Shown in pieces: positions 34,103 to 41,645 of a DNA stretch of 49,612 nucleotides (its first letter is position 1; the number at the start of each line of letters is the position of its first letter). Position numbers and translations under genes: made by a program. This DNA is from Oscillospiraceae bacterium (GTDB lineage: Bacteria; Bacillota; Clostridia; Oscillospirales; Ruminococcaceae). The notes under the pieces were generated by a model. The model was not told the origin of the DNA. It worked only from the letters and a program-made list of their open reading frames with translations, and did not search any database. The DNA lies in assembly GCA_009786985.1 (NCBI GenBank), contig WRGW01000109.1, positions 1-49,612 on the forward strand, written 5' to 3'.

Positions 34103-34185
34103 CATTCCTTTCTGCCACCAACGTGTTATAAAACATACCGTCTACCGCAGAAGTGGCAAAGCCACTTCTTGACGGTTTTGTTTTA
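34103..34185. repeat. palindromic repeat carrying the recR ribosome-binding site
   Basis: TTTCTGCCACCAACGTGTTATAAA on the plus strand matches TTTCCGCCACCAACGCGGCATAAA upstream of tetR at about 760 bp. Both continue to GGCAAAGCCAC. Here the interior is a strong hairpin, AGAAGTGGC-AAA-GCCACTTCT, flanked by ACCGTC/GACGGT. In both places the repeat ends in the AAAGGA Shine-Dalgarno of the next gene. Confidence 0.7.
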
Positions 34186-34202
34186 ACCTTAAACCTCTGC
34201 AA

Positions 34203-34290
34203 ATTTTATTGAAAGTTCGGGTGTAATACCTCGCTCCTTCGGGGCGGTTCTCTCGAGCTTTGCTCGGAGTAGTGTAGGGGGTGGCTCGGT
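34203..34290. repeat. interspersed repeat family C in the ybaB-recR gap
   Basis: ATTGAAAGTTCGGGTGTAAT, then ACCTCGCTCCTTCGGGGCGG and TTCTCTCGAGC. It aligns with the copies at 22.84 and 39.2 kb. Confidence 0.7.
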
Positions 34291-34324
34291 CAAGTAGTCA
34301 AAGCCTGCTTTTCGAGAATTTTGC

Positions 34325-34672
34325 CTAAAACATCCCTGGAATATTAAGCCCACCAGTGAGTTTTTCCATAGCTTCGGTGTGTTCCACTTCGATTTTGGTT
34401 ATAACTGCGTTTACACCAGCTACGATTACATCTTCTAAATCTTCGATACTATCTTTGTCGACAACATCAGGATTTAGTTTAACGCTTTTTAGTTCTTTAT
34501 CGCCAAGCATTGTTAGTTCAATCAATCCGCCACCAGCTGTCGCTGTATACTCACGTTGGTTTAAGTCTTCTTGTAGCACCTGCATATCTTCTTGCATTTT
34601 TTGTGCCTGTTTAATCATTGAATTCATGCCACCATTTCCTTTGCCGTATCCTTGTGGTAATCTTGCTTTCAT
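34325..34672 (-). CDS. ybaB: YbaB/EbfC-family nucleoid-associated protein
   Basis: Small DNA-binding protein of 115 residues that dimerises and coats DNA. A Gly-rich N-terminus (LPQGYGKGNGGMNSM) precedes the conserved amphipathic helix MIKQAQKMQEDMQVLQEDL, then TATAGGGLIELTMLGDKELKSVKLNPDVVD and a C-terminal helix rich in acidic and hydrophobic residues. GGAGAAC lies about 10 bases before the ATG. It forms part of the conserved dnaX-ybaB-recR cluster, here interrupted by two repeat-bearing gaps of about 200 bp. Confidence 0.95.
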   Translation of the reverse strand: MKARLPQGYGKGNGGMNSMIKQAQKMQEDMQVLQEDLNQREYTATAGGGLIELTMLGDKELKSVKLNPDVVDKDSIEDLEDVIVAGVNAVITKIEVEHTEAMEKLTGGLNIPGMF

Positions 34673-34710
34673 GGTTTGAGTTCTCCTTATAATTTCTTTG
34701 ATTTCTTATA

Positions 34711-34871
34711 AGAAGCTGTATTCATAGCCTAAGCCGTTCGTATTTTGGCAAATTTTCCGCCATACTGCGTTGAATTTTCTTGAAAGGCACAAAGCCTACT
34801 GCGAAAATTCGCCTTATCTGGCGAAAAATTCACTCAAAATCCAAACAACTCAGTCTATGAATACAGCTTCT
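34711..34871. repeat. 161-bp MITE-like element with 17-bp terminal inverted repeats
   Basis: Perfect terminal arms AGAAGCTGTATTCATAG (34711-34727) and CTATGAATACAGCTTCT (34855-34871). The interior holds internal repeats (TACTGCG twice; GGC-ACAAA-GCC). The right arm coincides with the dnaX stop codon (TAG). No open reading frame or transposase. I see no clear target-site duplication. Confidence 0.7.
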
Positions 34872-36585
34872 AATTTATTTCTATTCCCGCTGTTTTTACT
34901 TCAGCTAAAAATAATTCTATTTTTCTGACTGCTGGTGATTGTGCTTTCGCTGGTGGTGGAGCCGGTGATGTTGATACCACCGTTATTGTCTCTTCAACTT
35001 TTGAAAATTCATTATTAAATCCGCCACTTTCGATATTATCGAATACAACCTTATAGTCTTGATTTGTAGTTTCGCGAACCGTTCTTTCAATTACCGCAAT
35101 GTTATCTTGGTTATCGAAAAAGTGTTGTAAAACTTCACCGCCTGTTATTACAAGTGTTCTTCCGCTAAGTCCAGCACTTGTTTCTTCGAGCATGGAAGCT
35201 CTATATGGGTCGAGCTTTTCGAGAACAACATTCCAGTCAGCCCATTTAGCGAGCTGCGATGTATTTCTTCCAGTGATTTTAGGCTGTTCAGGTTGCGGTT
35301 TTGGTGTTTCTTCAGGCGACTGTGTGACTGGTGTTAGTTCTGTCACAGCTAATGGCGTTGGTGTAGGCTCGACATTCGGTGCAGTTGCTACAACAGAAGG
35401 TGTCACCACTGGGGTTGGAGTGGGTGTCGCAACGGTCATAGTCGGAAAGCTAACAGTTGTATTCTCAGACTTTCCAGCACCTCCAGATGTTCTTTCGTCA
35501 ACGCACATTCGCATGATACAGATTTCCGATTCAACTTTACGCCCTTTGATTTGCAAACAACGCTCGAGTTTGTCGAGTCCGTCTAAAATGCTTTCGAGTG
35601 TGAACAGGTTGGCTTGATTTTTGTAATCGTCGTACTCTTCAGGCAAAGCGGTGAGTAGCGAAAAATCATCTGGCATAAGTTTTGCGAGCATTAAATTTCT
35701 GAAATGTTGCAACAATTCGTCAATAAGTCGTGATGGGTCTTTTGACTTTGCGTACAGACCTGAAATGATTGTTAATGCACTTTTACCATCTTTTTTTGCA
35801 ATTGCGTCAGTAATCGCAAACACGTGTTCTTTACCAGCGATTCCTGCACAGTTTCTCACAACTTCTTGTGTTATAGAACTGCCTTTAATAGCCGCTTCTG
35901 ATGCCGCTACATCGAGTAGTGAGAGCGCGTCACGCATTCCACCATCAGATAATCTTGAAATTAGACCAGCCGCATCTTGTTCAAGTGTGAACCCCTCTTT
36001 TTCAGCAATTGCAATGAGTGCCTTGGCTGAATCATCAGCGTTAATTCGATTAAACTCATATCGCTGACACCTTGATAAAATCGTCGCAGGGACTTTGTGG
36101 ATTTCTGTAGTCGCCAAGATAAAAACCACATGAGGTGGAGGTTCTTCGAGTGTTTTCAACAGTGCATTAAAAGCACTAATCGAAAGCATATGAACCTCAT
36201 CTATAATATAAACCTTATACTTTAGTTCAGCAGGGAGATAGCTCGATTCTTCGAGCAAAGAACGCATTTCTTCAACCCTGCTATTAGAAGCAGCGTCAAT
36301 TTCGTGAACATCGGTAGAAGTATTTGCGATTTTGCAGGCCTCACAAGTCAAACAAGGGTCACCATTAGCTGAATTAGTGCAGTTAATAGCTTTCGCTAAG
36401 ATTTTAGCACAACTCGTCTTACCAGTCCCTCTTGAACCCATAAACAAATAAGCATGAGCGATTCTTTGAACTCCATCGTCAGATTTTTTGATTTGATTCT
36501 GCAAAGTCACCGTTATATGTGGTTGCGATATAACTTGTGAAAACGTCTGCGGACGATATTTTCGATATAATGCGAGATGTTGCAT
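34870..36585 (-). CDS. dnaX: DNA polymerase III subunit gamma/tau
   Basis: Clamp-loader ATPase; 571 residues. MQHLALYRKYRPQTFSQVISQ is the canonical start. Walker A is GSRGTGKTS (50-58); the zinc module is CTNSANGDPCLTCEACK; Walker B/SRC region VYIIDEVHMLSISAFNALLKTLEEPP; sensor 1 FILATTEIHKVP and SRCQRYEF follow. Domain III is present. A Pro/Thr-rich linker near residues 385-450 (ATPTPTPVVTPSVV) joins a divergent C-terminal domain that is probably tau-specific. I saw no A-rich slippery site for a gamma frameshift. GGAGGG lies close to the ATG at 36585; the track start 19 codons upstream is unsupported. Confidence 0.95.
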   Translation of the reverse strand: MQHLALYRKYRPQTFSQVISQPHITVTLQNQIKKSDDGVQRIAHAYLFMGSRGTGKTSCAKILAKAINCTNSANGDPCLTCEACKIANTSTDVHEIDAASNSRVEEMRSLLEESSYLPAELKYKVYIIDEVHMLSISAFNALLKTLEEPPPHVVFILATTEIHKVPATILSRCQRYEFNRINADDSAKALIAIAEKEGFTLEQDAAGLISRLSDGGMRDALSLLDVAASEAAIKGSSITQEVVRNCAGIAGKEHVFAITDAIAKKDGKSALTIISGLYAKSKDPSRLIDELLQHFRNLMLAKLMPDDFSLLTALPEEYDDYKNQANLFTLESILDGLDKLERCLQIKGRKVESEICIMRMCVDERTSGGAGKSENTTVSFPTMTVATPTPTPVVTPSVVATAPNVEPTPTPLAVTELTPVTQSPEETPKPQPEQPKITGRNTSQLAKWADWNVVLEKLDPYRASMLEETSAGLSGRTLVITGGEVLQHFFDNQDNIAVIERTVRETTNQDYKVVFDNIESGGFNNEFSKVEETITVVSTSPAPPPAKAQSPAVRKIELFLAEVKTAGIEIN

Positions 36586-36599
36586 GAACCCTCCTACTA

Positions 36600-36698
36600 T
36601 ATGCTCCGCATCGAAACTCTTGTGCCTTACGGTAAGTCGCAAGGCGAGTTTCGATACTCAAAATGCACCTGTTCTCGTCTGCCAGTGGCAGACAATCT
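36600..36698. repeat. interspersed element family B, copy between guaB and dnaX
   Basis: On the minus strand: TTGTCTGCCACTGGCAGACG, AGAACAGGTGCATTTTGAG, then a long stem ATCGAAACTC...GAGTTTCGAT closing on GCGGAGCAT. The other full copy is at 41218-41316. The stem sequences differ by compensatory changes between copies. Confidence 0.8.
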
Positions 36699-36704
36699 TT
36701 AAAA

Positions 36705-38213
36705 TCACTCAACGCTACCAGCACGTCCCTCTTTCAAAATAACGTCATGAGCTCCACCCTCAACTATACTCGTCGGTGAAACAAGAGTAAGTTTTGCGTT
36801 TTTGTGAAGTTCTGGTATAGTCATACAACCACAGTTGCACATAGTTGAACGCACTTTAGAGAGCGAACGTTCTACATTGTCTTTTAGTGAGCCTGCATAA
36901 GGAACATAACTATCTACGCCCTCTTCAAAAGTCAGTTTCTTGTCGCCACCCATATCATACCTTTCCCAGTTACGAGCACGATTTGAACCCTCGCCCCAGT
37001 ATTCCTTGACATACGTACCGTTAATCATGAGCTTATTGGTAGGGCTTTCATCGAATCTTGAGAAATATCGCCCTAACATGATAAAATCAGCTCCCATCGC
37101 AAGTGCAAGGGTCATATGATAATCGTTGACTATTCCACCGTCAGAACAAATTGGAATATAAATTCCTGTTTCTTCAAAATATCGATTGCGCTCGTCACAC
37201 ACCTCTATTATAGCGGTAGCTTGTCCACGCCCGATTCCTTTTTGCTCACGAGTAATACAAATCGAGCCGCCACCTATTCCTACTTTAATGAAGTCAGCCC
37301 CCTGTTCTGCTAAGAACCTAAACCCCTCTCGGTCTACCACATTACCAGCACCGATTTTGACGCTGTCTCCATATTTCGATTTAACCCAGTTTAAAGTGAG
37401 TTTTTGCCATTCCGAAAACCCCTCTGAACTGTCTATACAGAGTAAATCTGCACCAGCTTCAACTAAAGCTGGAACACGTTCTTCATAGTCACGTGTGTTT
37501 ATTCCTGCACCGACTATGTAGCTTTTTTTGGAATCAATCAAAGCATTTGTGTCGATTTTATTACGTTCATAGTCTTTCCTGAAAACGAAATATTTAAGGT
37601 TTTGTTTTTCATCAATAATAGGAAGAGCGTTGATTTTGTTATACCAGATGATGTCATTAGCTTCAGAAAGAGTAATACCGTCTGGTGCAGTGACGAGTTT
37701 TTCAAAAGGTGTCATAAATTCACTTACTGGAGTATCTAGGGTTGTTCTTGATACACGATAATCTTTACTCGTAATCAAACCGAGTAGTTTTGAAGTTTCA
37801 GTACCGTCTTCAGTAACAGCCATAACCGAATGCCCAGTTTTTTCTTTGAGTGCAAGCACGTCAGACAAAAGGGCATCAGGGCGTAGATTAGAATCACTAA
37901 CCACATACCCTGCTTTATAGTTCTTGACACGTGAAACCATCGCTGCTTCAGACTCAATCGATTGTGAAGCATATATAAAAGAAACGCCCCCCTCACGTGC
38001 TAACGCTACTGCCATGTTATGGTCAGATACCGATTGCATAATCGCAGATACAAGCGGAATATTCAGGCTTATTGCAGGCTCTTCCCCTCTTTTGAACTTC
38101 ACGGCTGGGGTTTTGAGCGAAACCTTCGTTGCAATACATTCTTTAGATGAGTAGCCTGGGATTATAAGATATTCTCCAAAAGTGTGTGACGGTTCTGTAC
38201 AAATAATAGCCAT
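36705..38213 (-). CDS. guaB: inosine-5'-monophosphate dehydrogenase
   Basis: Oxidises IMP to XMP with NAD+, the committed step to GMP. 502 residues. The barrel is interrupted near residues 95-215 by a CBS pair ([40 protein letters not shown]). Active-site loop: [21 protein letters not shown] with the catalytic Cys. [29 protein letters not shown] is the phosphate-binding part. The loop ([18 protein letters not shown]) deviates from the common GPGSICTTRxVAGVGVPQ, as in a distinct clostridial IMPDH group. GAGAGGTGG precedes the ATG. It has its own promoter and may read into dnaX past the family B element. Confidence 0.93.
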   Translation of the reverse strand: MAIICTEPSHTFGEYLIIPGYSSKECIATKVSLKTPAVKFKRGEEPAISLNIPLVSAIMQSVSDHNMAVALAREGGVSFIYASQSIESEAAMVSRVKNYKAGYVVSDSNLRPDALLSDVLALKEKTGHSVMAVTEDGTETSKLLGLITSKDYRVSRTTLDTPVSEFMTPFEKLVTAPDGITLSEANDIIWYNKINALPIIDEKQNLKYFVFRKDYERNKIDTNALIDSKKSYIVGAGINTRDYEERVPALVEAGADLLCIDSSEGFSEWQKLTLNWVKSKYGDSVKIGAGNVVDREGFRFLAEQGADFIKVGIGGGSICITREQKGIGRGQATAIIEVCDERNRYFEETGIYIPICSDGGIVNDYHMTLALAMGADFIMLGRYFSRFDESPTNKLMINGTYVKEYWGEGSNRARNWERYDMGGDKKLTFEEGVDSYVPYAGSLKDNVERSLSKVRSTMCNCGCMTIPELHKNAKLTLVSPTSIVEGGAHDVILKEGRAGSVE

Positions 38214-38279
38214 AATATACCACCTCTCTTAACTAAATAATCTCTCATTAACTCTCATTAAAATATAAAAACTCTTTTA

Positions 38280-38308
38280 ATTATACATTATAAATTCCAA
38301 AAAGTCAA
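38280..38308 (-). promoter_or_regulatory. guaB promoter
   Basis: TTGACT (38308-38303), 17-bp spacer, TATAAT (38285-38280) on the minus strand. Confidence 0.8.
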
Positions 38309-38400
38309 GTTTTTTTATGAATTTTGAAAAAATAAAAACAAAAATATAAGAATACGGTTTTAATTTATACTTAAAATCGCAAAAAGTTCACAAAAAACTA

Positions 38401-38429
38401 TTGACAAGGCTATAAAAATATGATATAAT
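38401..38429 (+). promoter_or_regulatory. upstream promoter of tRNA-Arg with repeat-derived leader
   Basis: TTGACA (38401-38406), 17-bp spacer, TATAAT (38424-38429), directly followed by AGCAAAACAAGAGT. TATGATATAATAGCAAAACAAGAGT is also found at the ABC transporter promoter (46.25 kb). Confidence 0.85.
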
Positions 38430-38517
38430 AGCAAAACAAGAGTACCCCCCCGAAAGGCGGGCTTTGCCCGTCTGGAGTGGGGTATCTCGACGAAGCACTA
38501 TTTCAAGTTGCTTGACG
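38430..38517. repeat. interspersed repeat family A between the two tRNA-Arg promoters
   Basis: GCAAAACAAGAGTACCCCCC, CCCGAAAGGCGGGCTTTGCCCG, GGGGTATCTCGACGA and TTTCAAGTTGC. Same module order as the copy at 28.35-28.5 kb. Confidence 0.7.
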
Positions 38518-38540
38518 AATCTTAAAATTTATGATATAAA
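38512..38540 (+). promoter_or_regulatory. proximal promoter of tRNA-Arg
   Basis: TTGACG (38512-38517), spacer AATCTTAAAATTTATGA (17 bp), TATAAA (38535-38540). The spacer is identical to that of the rpmF promoter. Confidence 0.75.
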
Positions 38541-38560
38541 TGTTACACGGTTGTGAAAAT

Positions 38561-38634
<74 letters not shown>

Positions 38635-38788
38635 GAATAAATCTTAAACTTGAACTGTTTTATAAAATAAACGTGGTTCGTTTTTTTGATTTTCATGGAA
38701 ATGTTGTGCATTTTGAGATGAGATAACCCTCGTATCGGGAGTTAGTTGAAAAATATCGAAAACTTTTAATATTTTGTGATAAAAAGGG

Positions 38789-38817
38789 TTGACAAGTCCT
38801 AAAAGATGTGATATAAT
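38789..38817 (+). promoter_or_regulatory. promoter of a small RNA candidate
   Basis: TTGACA (38789-38794), 17-bp spacer, TATAAT (38812-38817) with extended -10. Confidence 0.8.
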
Positions 38818-38823
38818 TACATT

Positions 38824-38920
38824 AGCACCAATCACTTGTTGTTGATAAAAAAGCTGTACGATTATAAATAATAGAAGTTTTAGCAAGCTGTCTTGAATAG
38901 ATGGCTTGCTTTCTTGTTTT
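38824..38920 (+). ncRNA. small RNA candidate of about 95 nt
   Basis: A strong promoter starts transcription near 38824. A terminator-like hairpin, AGCAAGC...GCTTGCT (38882-38910), is followed by TTCTTGTTTT. No Shine-Dalgarno plus ORF lies between them and it is not a tRNA. Identity unknown. The remaining sequence from the tRNA-Arg end to the tRNA-Cys promoter holds only AT-rich DNA and a short GAGCCAGTTCAGTATC repeat near 38.95 kb. Confidence 0.55.
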
Positions 38921-39060
38921 CGATGTTTGTGTTTTTGAAGCACGGTTTTTAGAGCCAGTTCAGTATCTCTAACGAAGCAAAAAAATATTTACAAATTCAA
39001 CCAATAAAAGTTTTTTTTTGAACTTTTTTCAAAAAAAACGAAAAAAGTTTCAAAAAACAC

Positions 39061-39089
39061 TTGACAATACAAAAATGATGTGATATAAT
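39061..39089 (+). promoter_or_regulatory. promoter of the tRNA-Cys/tRNA-Asn transcript
   Basis: TTGACA (39061-39066), 17-bp spacer, TATAAT (39084-39089), extended -10. The leader of about 190 nt contains a family C repeat. Confidence 0.85.
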
Positions 39090-39116
39090 TATAGACGGTT
39101 AATTGATTATTGCAAT

Positions 39117-39232
39117 TGTAATGTTCGGTTGTAATGTTCGGTAACACCGCAGAGCTACCCTGCCCCCTCTCGCTTCGTTCGAGAGAACCGATGCAGTGCG
39201 TCTGGGGTATTACACCCGAACTTTCAATAAGT
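39117..39232. repeat. interspersed repeat family C in the tRNA leader
   Basis: A 13-bp tandem duplication (TGTAATGTTCGGT twice, 39117-39142) leads into AACACCGCAGAGCTACCC, CTCTCGCTTCGTTCGAGAGA (hairpin) and GGGGTATTACACCCGAACTT. This is the reverse complement of the 34.2 kb copy. Confidence 0.75.
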
Positions 39233-39283
39233 AAATCATAAAGCATCAAGAAGAATCATAAAATGATTAGAGAACTGTTTGAC

Positions 39284-39354
39284 GGCGTCATGGCCAAGTG
39301 GTAAGGCATGGGTCTGCAACACCCTGATCCCCGGTTCAAATCCGGGTGACGCCT
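39284..39354 (+). tRNA. tRNA-Cys (anticodon GCA)
   Basis: Acceptor GGCGTCA/TGACGCC, D arm GCCAAGTGGTAAGGC, anticodon loop CTGCAAC, T arm CCCGG-TTCAAAT-CCGGG. 71 nt, CCA not encoded. Confidence 0.95.
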
Positions 39355-39423
39355 TGTCTATTTTCTATTTTTGAGTTCTTACAAATTATTTCATTGTCTT
39401 CTTATTAGTTGCAAATCAGATAA

Positions 39424-39496
39424 TCCTCAATAGCTCAGTTGGTAGAGCATGCGGCTGTTAACCGCAGGGTCGTTGGTTCGAGTCCAACTTGGGGAG
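39424..39496 (+). tRNA. tRNA-Asn (anticodon GTT)
   Basis: Acceptor TCCTCAA/TTGGGGA, D arm AGCTCAGTTGGTAGAGC, anticodon stem TGCGG/CCGCA with loop CTGTTAA, T arm GTTGG-TTCGAGT-CCAAC. CCA not encoded. It shares a transcript with tRNA-Cys. Confidence 0.95.
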
Positions 39497-39516
39497 TAAA
39501 AAATAACGTAATAATA

Positions 39517-39545
39517 AAAACGGTTGACGAGAGTCAACCGTTTTT
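39517..39545. terminator. terminator after tRNA-Asn
   Basis: AAAACGGTTGAC-GAGA-GTCAACCGTTTT followed by T. Perfect 12-bp stem, able to serve the tRNA transcript and the converging comM transcript. Confidence 0.92.
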
Positions 39546-39573
39546 GATTTAACTTATTGGAAATATTAAAAGT

Positions 39574-39879
39574 TCATCCGCTCCAATATTTTCTATCAAG
39601 GCTTCTATAGCTAATCGCCATTGACACGTGTTTTTTGGTGATGACTTCATTTTTGTCTAAATCAGCTGCTGTTCGTGCTACTTTGAGGATTCGGTCATAT
39701 GCACGTGCAGACATTCCGAGTTTATCAAACACGTTCTTGAGCAGACTTTTTGCTACATCATCCATAACGCAAATTTCAGCCATCATCGATGACGGGAGTT
39801 CAGAGTTAGATTTGATTTTAGTGCCTTTATATCGCTCATTCTGAATAGCACGTGCGAGTTCGACTTTTTCGCGCATCAT
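39574..39879 (-). CDS. ComM/YifB C-terminal fragment (frameshifted from 39876-41114)
   Basis: 101 residues equal to the C-terminal domain of YifB/ComM Mg-chelatase-like ATPases: MMREKVELARAIQNERYKG, LGMSARAYDRILKVARTAADLD and the terminal AISYRSLDRKYW. The frame is open further upstream without a start: ...YKEISGDGDSSKPKGETSAMMREKV, which is the expected continuation of the N-terminal ORF. The two frames are joined by a single-base loss near 39936. An ATGA overlap would in principle allow coupled translation of this piece. Most likely this is one gene broken by a real mutation or a sequencing error. Confidence 0.85.
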   Translation of the reverse strand: MMREKVELARAIQNERYKGTKIKSNSELPSSMMAEICVMDDVAKSLLKNVFDKLGMSARAYDRILKVARTAADLDKNEVITKKHVSMAISYRSLDRKYWSG

Positions 39880-41114
39880 AGCTGAAGTTTCGCCCTTTGG
39901 CTTTGATGAATCACCATCGCCTGAAATTTCCTTATAAGTACTGGATTAACCTCGATTTGAATGTCGATTCTATCCAAAACAGGCTGGCTGATTTTTCCTA
40001 AGTATTTGCTCACAGCAAGAGGGGAGCAGGTGCATTTCTTGGCGGGGTGTCCAAAATTTCCGCAAGGGCAGGGGTTCATAGCGGCGACTAACATGAAGTT
40101 ACATGGATATGTCGCCGAGCCGCTCGCTCTTGAAATAACGATTTCACGATTTTCTACAGGTTGTCGAAGCGTTTCGAGGGTTCGACGGTCGAACTCTGGA
40201 AGCTCGTCTAAAAACAAAACTCCATTATGTGCTAATGAAATTTCTCCCGGTTTAGGAACGCTCCCTCCACCACAAAGCCCTGAGGAAGATGCTGTGTGAC
40301 TTACTGGTCGAAATGGGCGTTCTGTTATTAAAGGTGCGTTTTTGTCAAGCGTTCCAGCCACTGAGTATACCCCGGTTGTTTCGATACTTTCCTCAAAAGT
40401 CATAGCTGGTAGAATCGAAGGTAGTCGTTTTGCTAACATTGATTTTCCAGTTCCGGGTGGACCTAACATAATCACATTGTGGAATCCAGCCGCCGCAATT
40501 GTGAGAGCTTGCTTGACGTTTTCTTGTCCTTTAACGTCGGCGAAATCAGCAAAATCGCGTTCGAGGTTTGGGTTCGGTTGATACGTTTGATGAACTGGTA
40601 GAGTTTGTCCGTCTTTCAAATGCCAGTATAAATCAGCAATGTGTTTTACTCCGTAGACTTTTAGTCCCTTAACCACACTCGCTTCATCGGCGTTTTCGTA
40701 GGGTAGAAATAGGTGTTCAATGCCGTTTTTGTGCGCTTCAATTGCCATAGGCAAAGCTCCAAGTACGGGGTTCACTCCGCCTCCTAAGCTGACCTCGCCG
40801 AAAAAAGCAGATTTGCTTAAATCAATCGCAATTTCTTCCTGCGTTGCGAGGATTGCTGTTAAAATAGCTAAATCATACGAAGACCCCGCTTTCTTAATAG
40901 AAGCAGGTGTAAGGCTGATTATAAGTGACTTGTTTGCTAACTTGATTTGTGTGTTAGATAACGCAGACAAAATTCTTTGCTTGCTTTCTTGAACAGAAGC
41001 GTCAGCTAATCCTACTATATAGAACTCTGACATTCCTTTTTGGGCATTGATTTCGGTGACAACTGGAAAAGCATTCATCCCGAATAGCCCTACTGAATTG
41101 ATTTGTATAAACAT
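39876..41114 (-). CDS. comM: YifB/ComM-family Mg-chelatase-like AAA+ protein, N-terminal part (frameshifted)
   Basis: ComM/YifB proteins are hexameric AAA+ helicases that help integrate transforming DNA by branch migration. This 412-residue ORF has the Lon-protease-like N-terminal domain (VGLADASVQESKQRILSAL, AGSSYDLAILTAILA), then Walker A LGPPGTGKSMLAKRLP, Walker B NGVLFLDELPEFDRRTLETL, the cysteine cluster NPCPCGNFGHPAKKCTC and QPVLDRIDIQIEVNPVL. After that the frame runs into non-homologous IRKFQAMVIHQSQRAKLQL and stops. The true continuation is in the -1 frame (see 39574-39879). With one extra base the whole gene would be about 510 residues, the family size. No good Shine-Dalgarno is obvious (GGAACTTATATG). 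Confidence 0.88.
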   Translation of the reverse strand: MFIQINSVGLFGMNAFPVVTEINAQKGMSEFYIVGLADASVQESKQRILSALSNTQIKLANKSLIISLTPASIKKAGSSYDLAILTAILATQEEIAIDLSKSAFFGEVSLGGGVNPVLGALPMAIEAHKNGIEHLFLPYENADEASVVKGLKVYGVKHIADLYWHLKDGQTLPVHQTYQPNPNLERDFADFADVKGQENVKQALTIAAAGFHNVIMLGPPGTGKSMLAKRLPSILPAMTFEESIETTGVYSVAGTLDKNAPLITERPFRPVSHTASSSGLCGGGSVPKPGEISLAHNGVLFLDELPEFDRRTLETLRQPVENREIVISRASGSATYPCNFMLVAAMNPCPCGNFGHPAKKCTCSPLAVSKYLGKISQPVLDRIDIQIEVNPVLIRKFQAMVIHQSQRAKLQL

Positions 41115-41135
41115 ATAAGTTCCTGATATAGTCGG

Positions 41136-41325
41136 TCAGTTTAATAATGCTCGAGTATTATTAAATCGCAATAAAAGTCTTGACTTTTTGCGGTTTAATA
41201 CTGCCCAACAGTTTCGGTTGTCTGCCACAGGCAGACGAGAAACAGGGGCATCTTGAGCAACGAAAGTCCTAATCGGGCTTCGCACGATTAGACAAGACTT
41301 TCGTTGCGGAGTATTATTAAACTGA
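41136..41325. repeat. MITE-like element containing a family B core
   Basis: Outer arms TCAGTTTAATAATGCTC and GAGTATTATTAAACTGA (16 of 17 pairs) enclose about 155 bp. Inside are a second AT-rich dyad, and the family B core at 41218-41316: TCTGCC-ACA-GGCAGA, GAGAAACAGGGGCATCTTGAG, AACGAAAGTC...GACTTTCGTT with inner CTAATCGgGCTTCGCaCGATTAG, then GCGGAGTAT. Non-coding; it lies between comM and tRNA-Ser. Confidence 0.75.
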
Positions 41326-41356
41326 TTGACCATAGAATTTTTGTATGAATAAGTAG

Positions 41357-41385
41357 ACAACCACCGTAAATAATACGGTGGTTGT
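41357..41385. terminator. hairpin downstream of tRNA-Ser
   Basis: ACAACCACCGTA and TACGGTGGTTGT form a perfect 12-bp stem with a 5-nt loop. It follows the tRNA on the minus strand. The U tract is poor on that strand. Confidence 0.7.
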
Positions 41386-41395
41386 TAAAAATTAC

Positions 41396-41481
41396 CGCAG
41401 GCGAAGGGATTCGAACCCCTGTGGGCTTTCGCCCTAACGGTTTTCAAGACCGCCCCGTTATGACCACTTCGGTACGCCTGC
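41396..41481 (-). tRNA. tRNA-Ser (anticodon TGA)
   Basis: Class II tRNA with a long variable arm. Acceptor GCAGGCG/CGCCTGC, discriminator G, anticodon stem with loop CTTGAAA, variable arm GGGC-GAAA-GCCC, T arm AGGGG-TTCGAAT-CCCTT. CCA not encoded. Reads UCA and related codons. Confidence 0.95.
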
Positions 41482-41520
41482 TTCTATATGTCATAAGCAC
41501 TAAAACTCACAACATACAAT

Positions 41521-41549
41521 AGTATATCATATTTTTTACAGCTTGTCAA
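41521..41549 (-). promoter_or_regulatory. tRNA-Ser promoter
   Basis: TTGACA (41549-41544), 17-bp spacer, TATACT (41526-41521), extended -10, minus strand. Confidence 0.85.
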
Positions 41550-41587
41550 CCCCTTTTTGACACTTTTTTTGATTTTTTATGAATTAT

Positions 41588-41632
41588 TAAACCGCAAAAC
41601 TCTTGTCAAGAGTTTCGTTGCGGAGCAATATT
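41588..41632. repeat. truncated family B repeat
   Basis: AAACTCTTG-T-CAAGAGTTT hairpin followed by CGTTGCGGAGCAATATT, the same end module as the full copies at 36.6 and 41.3 kb and the remnant at 14.23 kb. Confidence 0.6.
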
Positions 41633-41645
41633 TAAAAGACACATA

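Noticed and set aside
34870-36585. dnaX programmed frameshift producing gamma
   Set aside because: No A-rich slippery run such as AAAAAAG is visible near the domain III end.
39925-39945. Programmed -1 ribosomal frameshift in comM
   Set aside because: No X-XXY-YYZ slippery heptamer lies in the required frame, no pseudoknot-like structure is apparent, and the family is not known to frameshift. A mutation or sequencing error is simpler.
41136-41360. 74-residue minus-strand ORF between comM and tRNA-Ser
   Set aside because: It runs through palindromic repeat DNA and the tRNA terminator hairpin, with no Shine-Dalgarno or homology.
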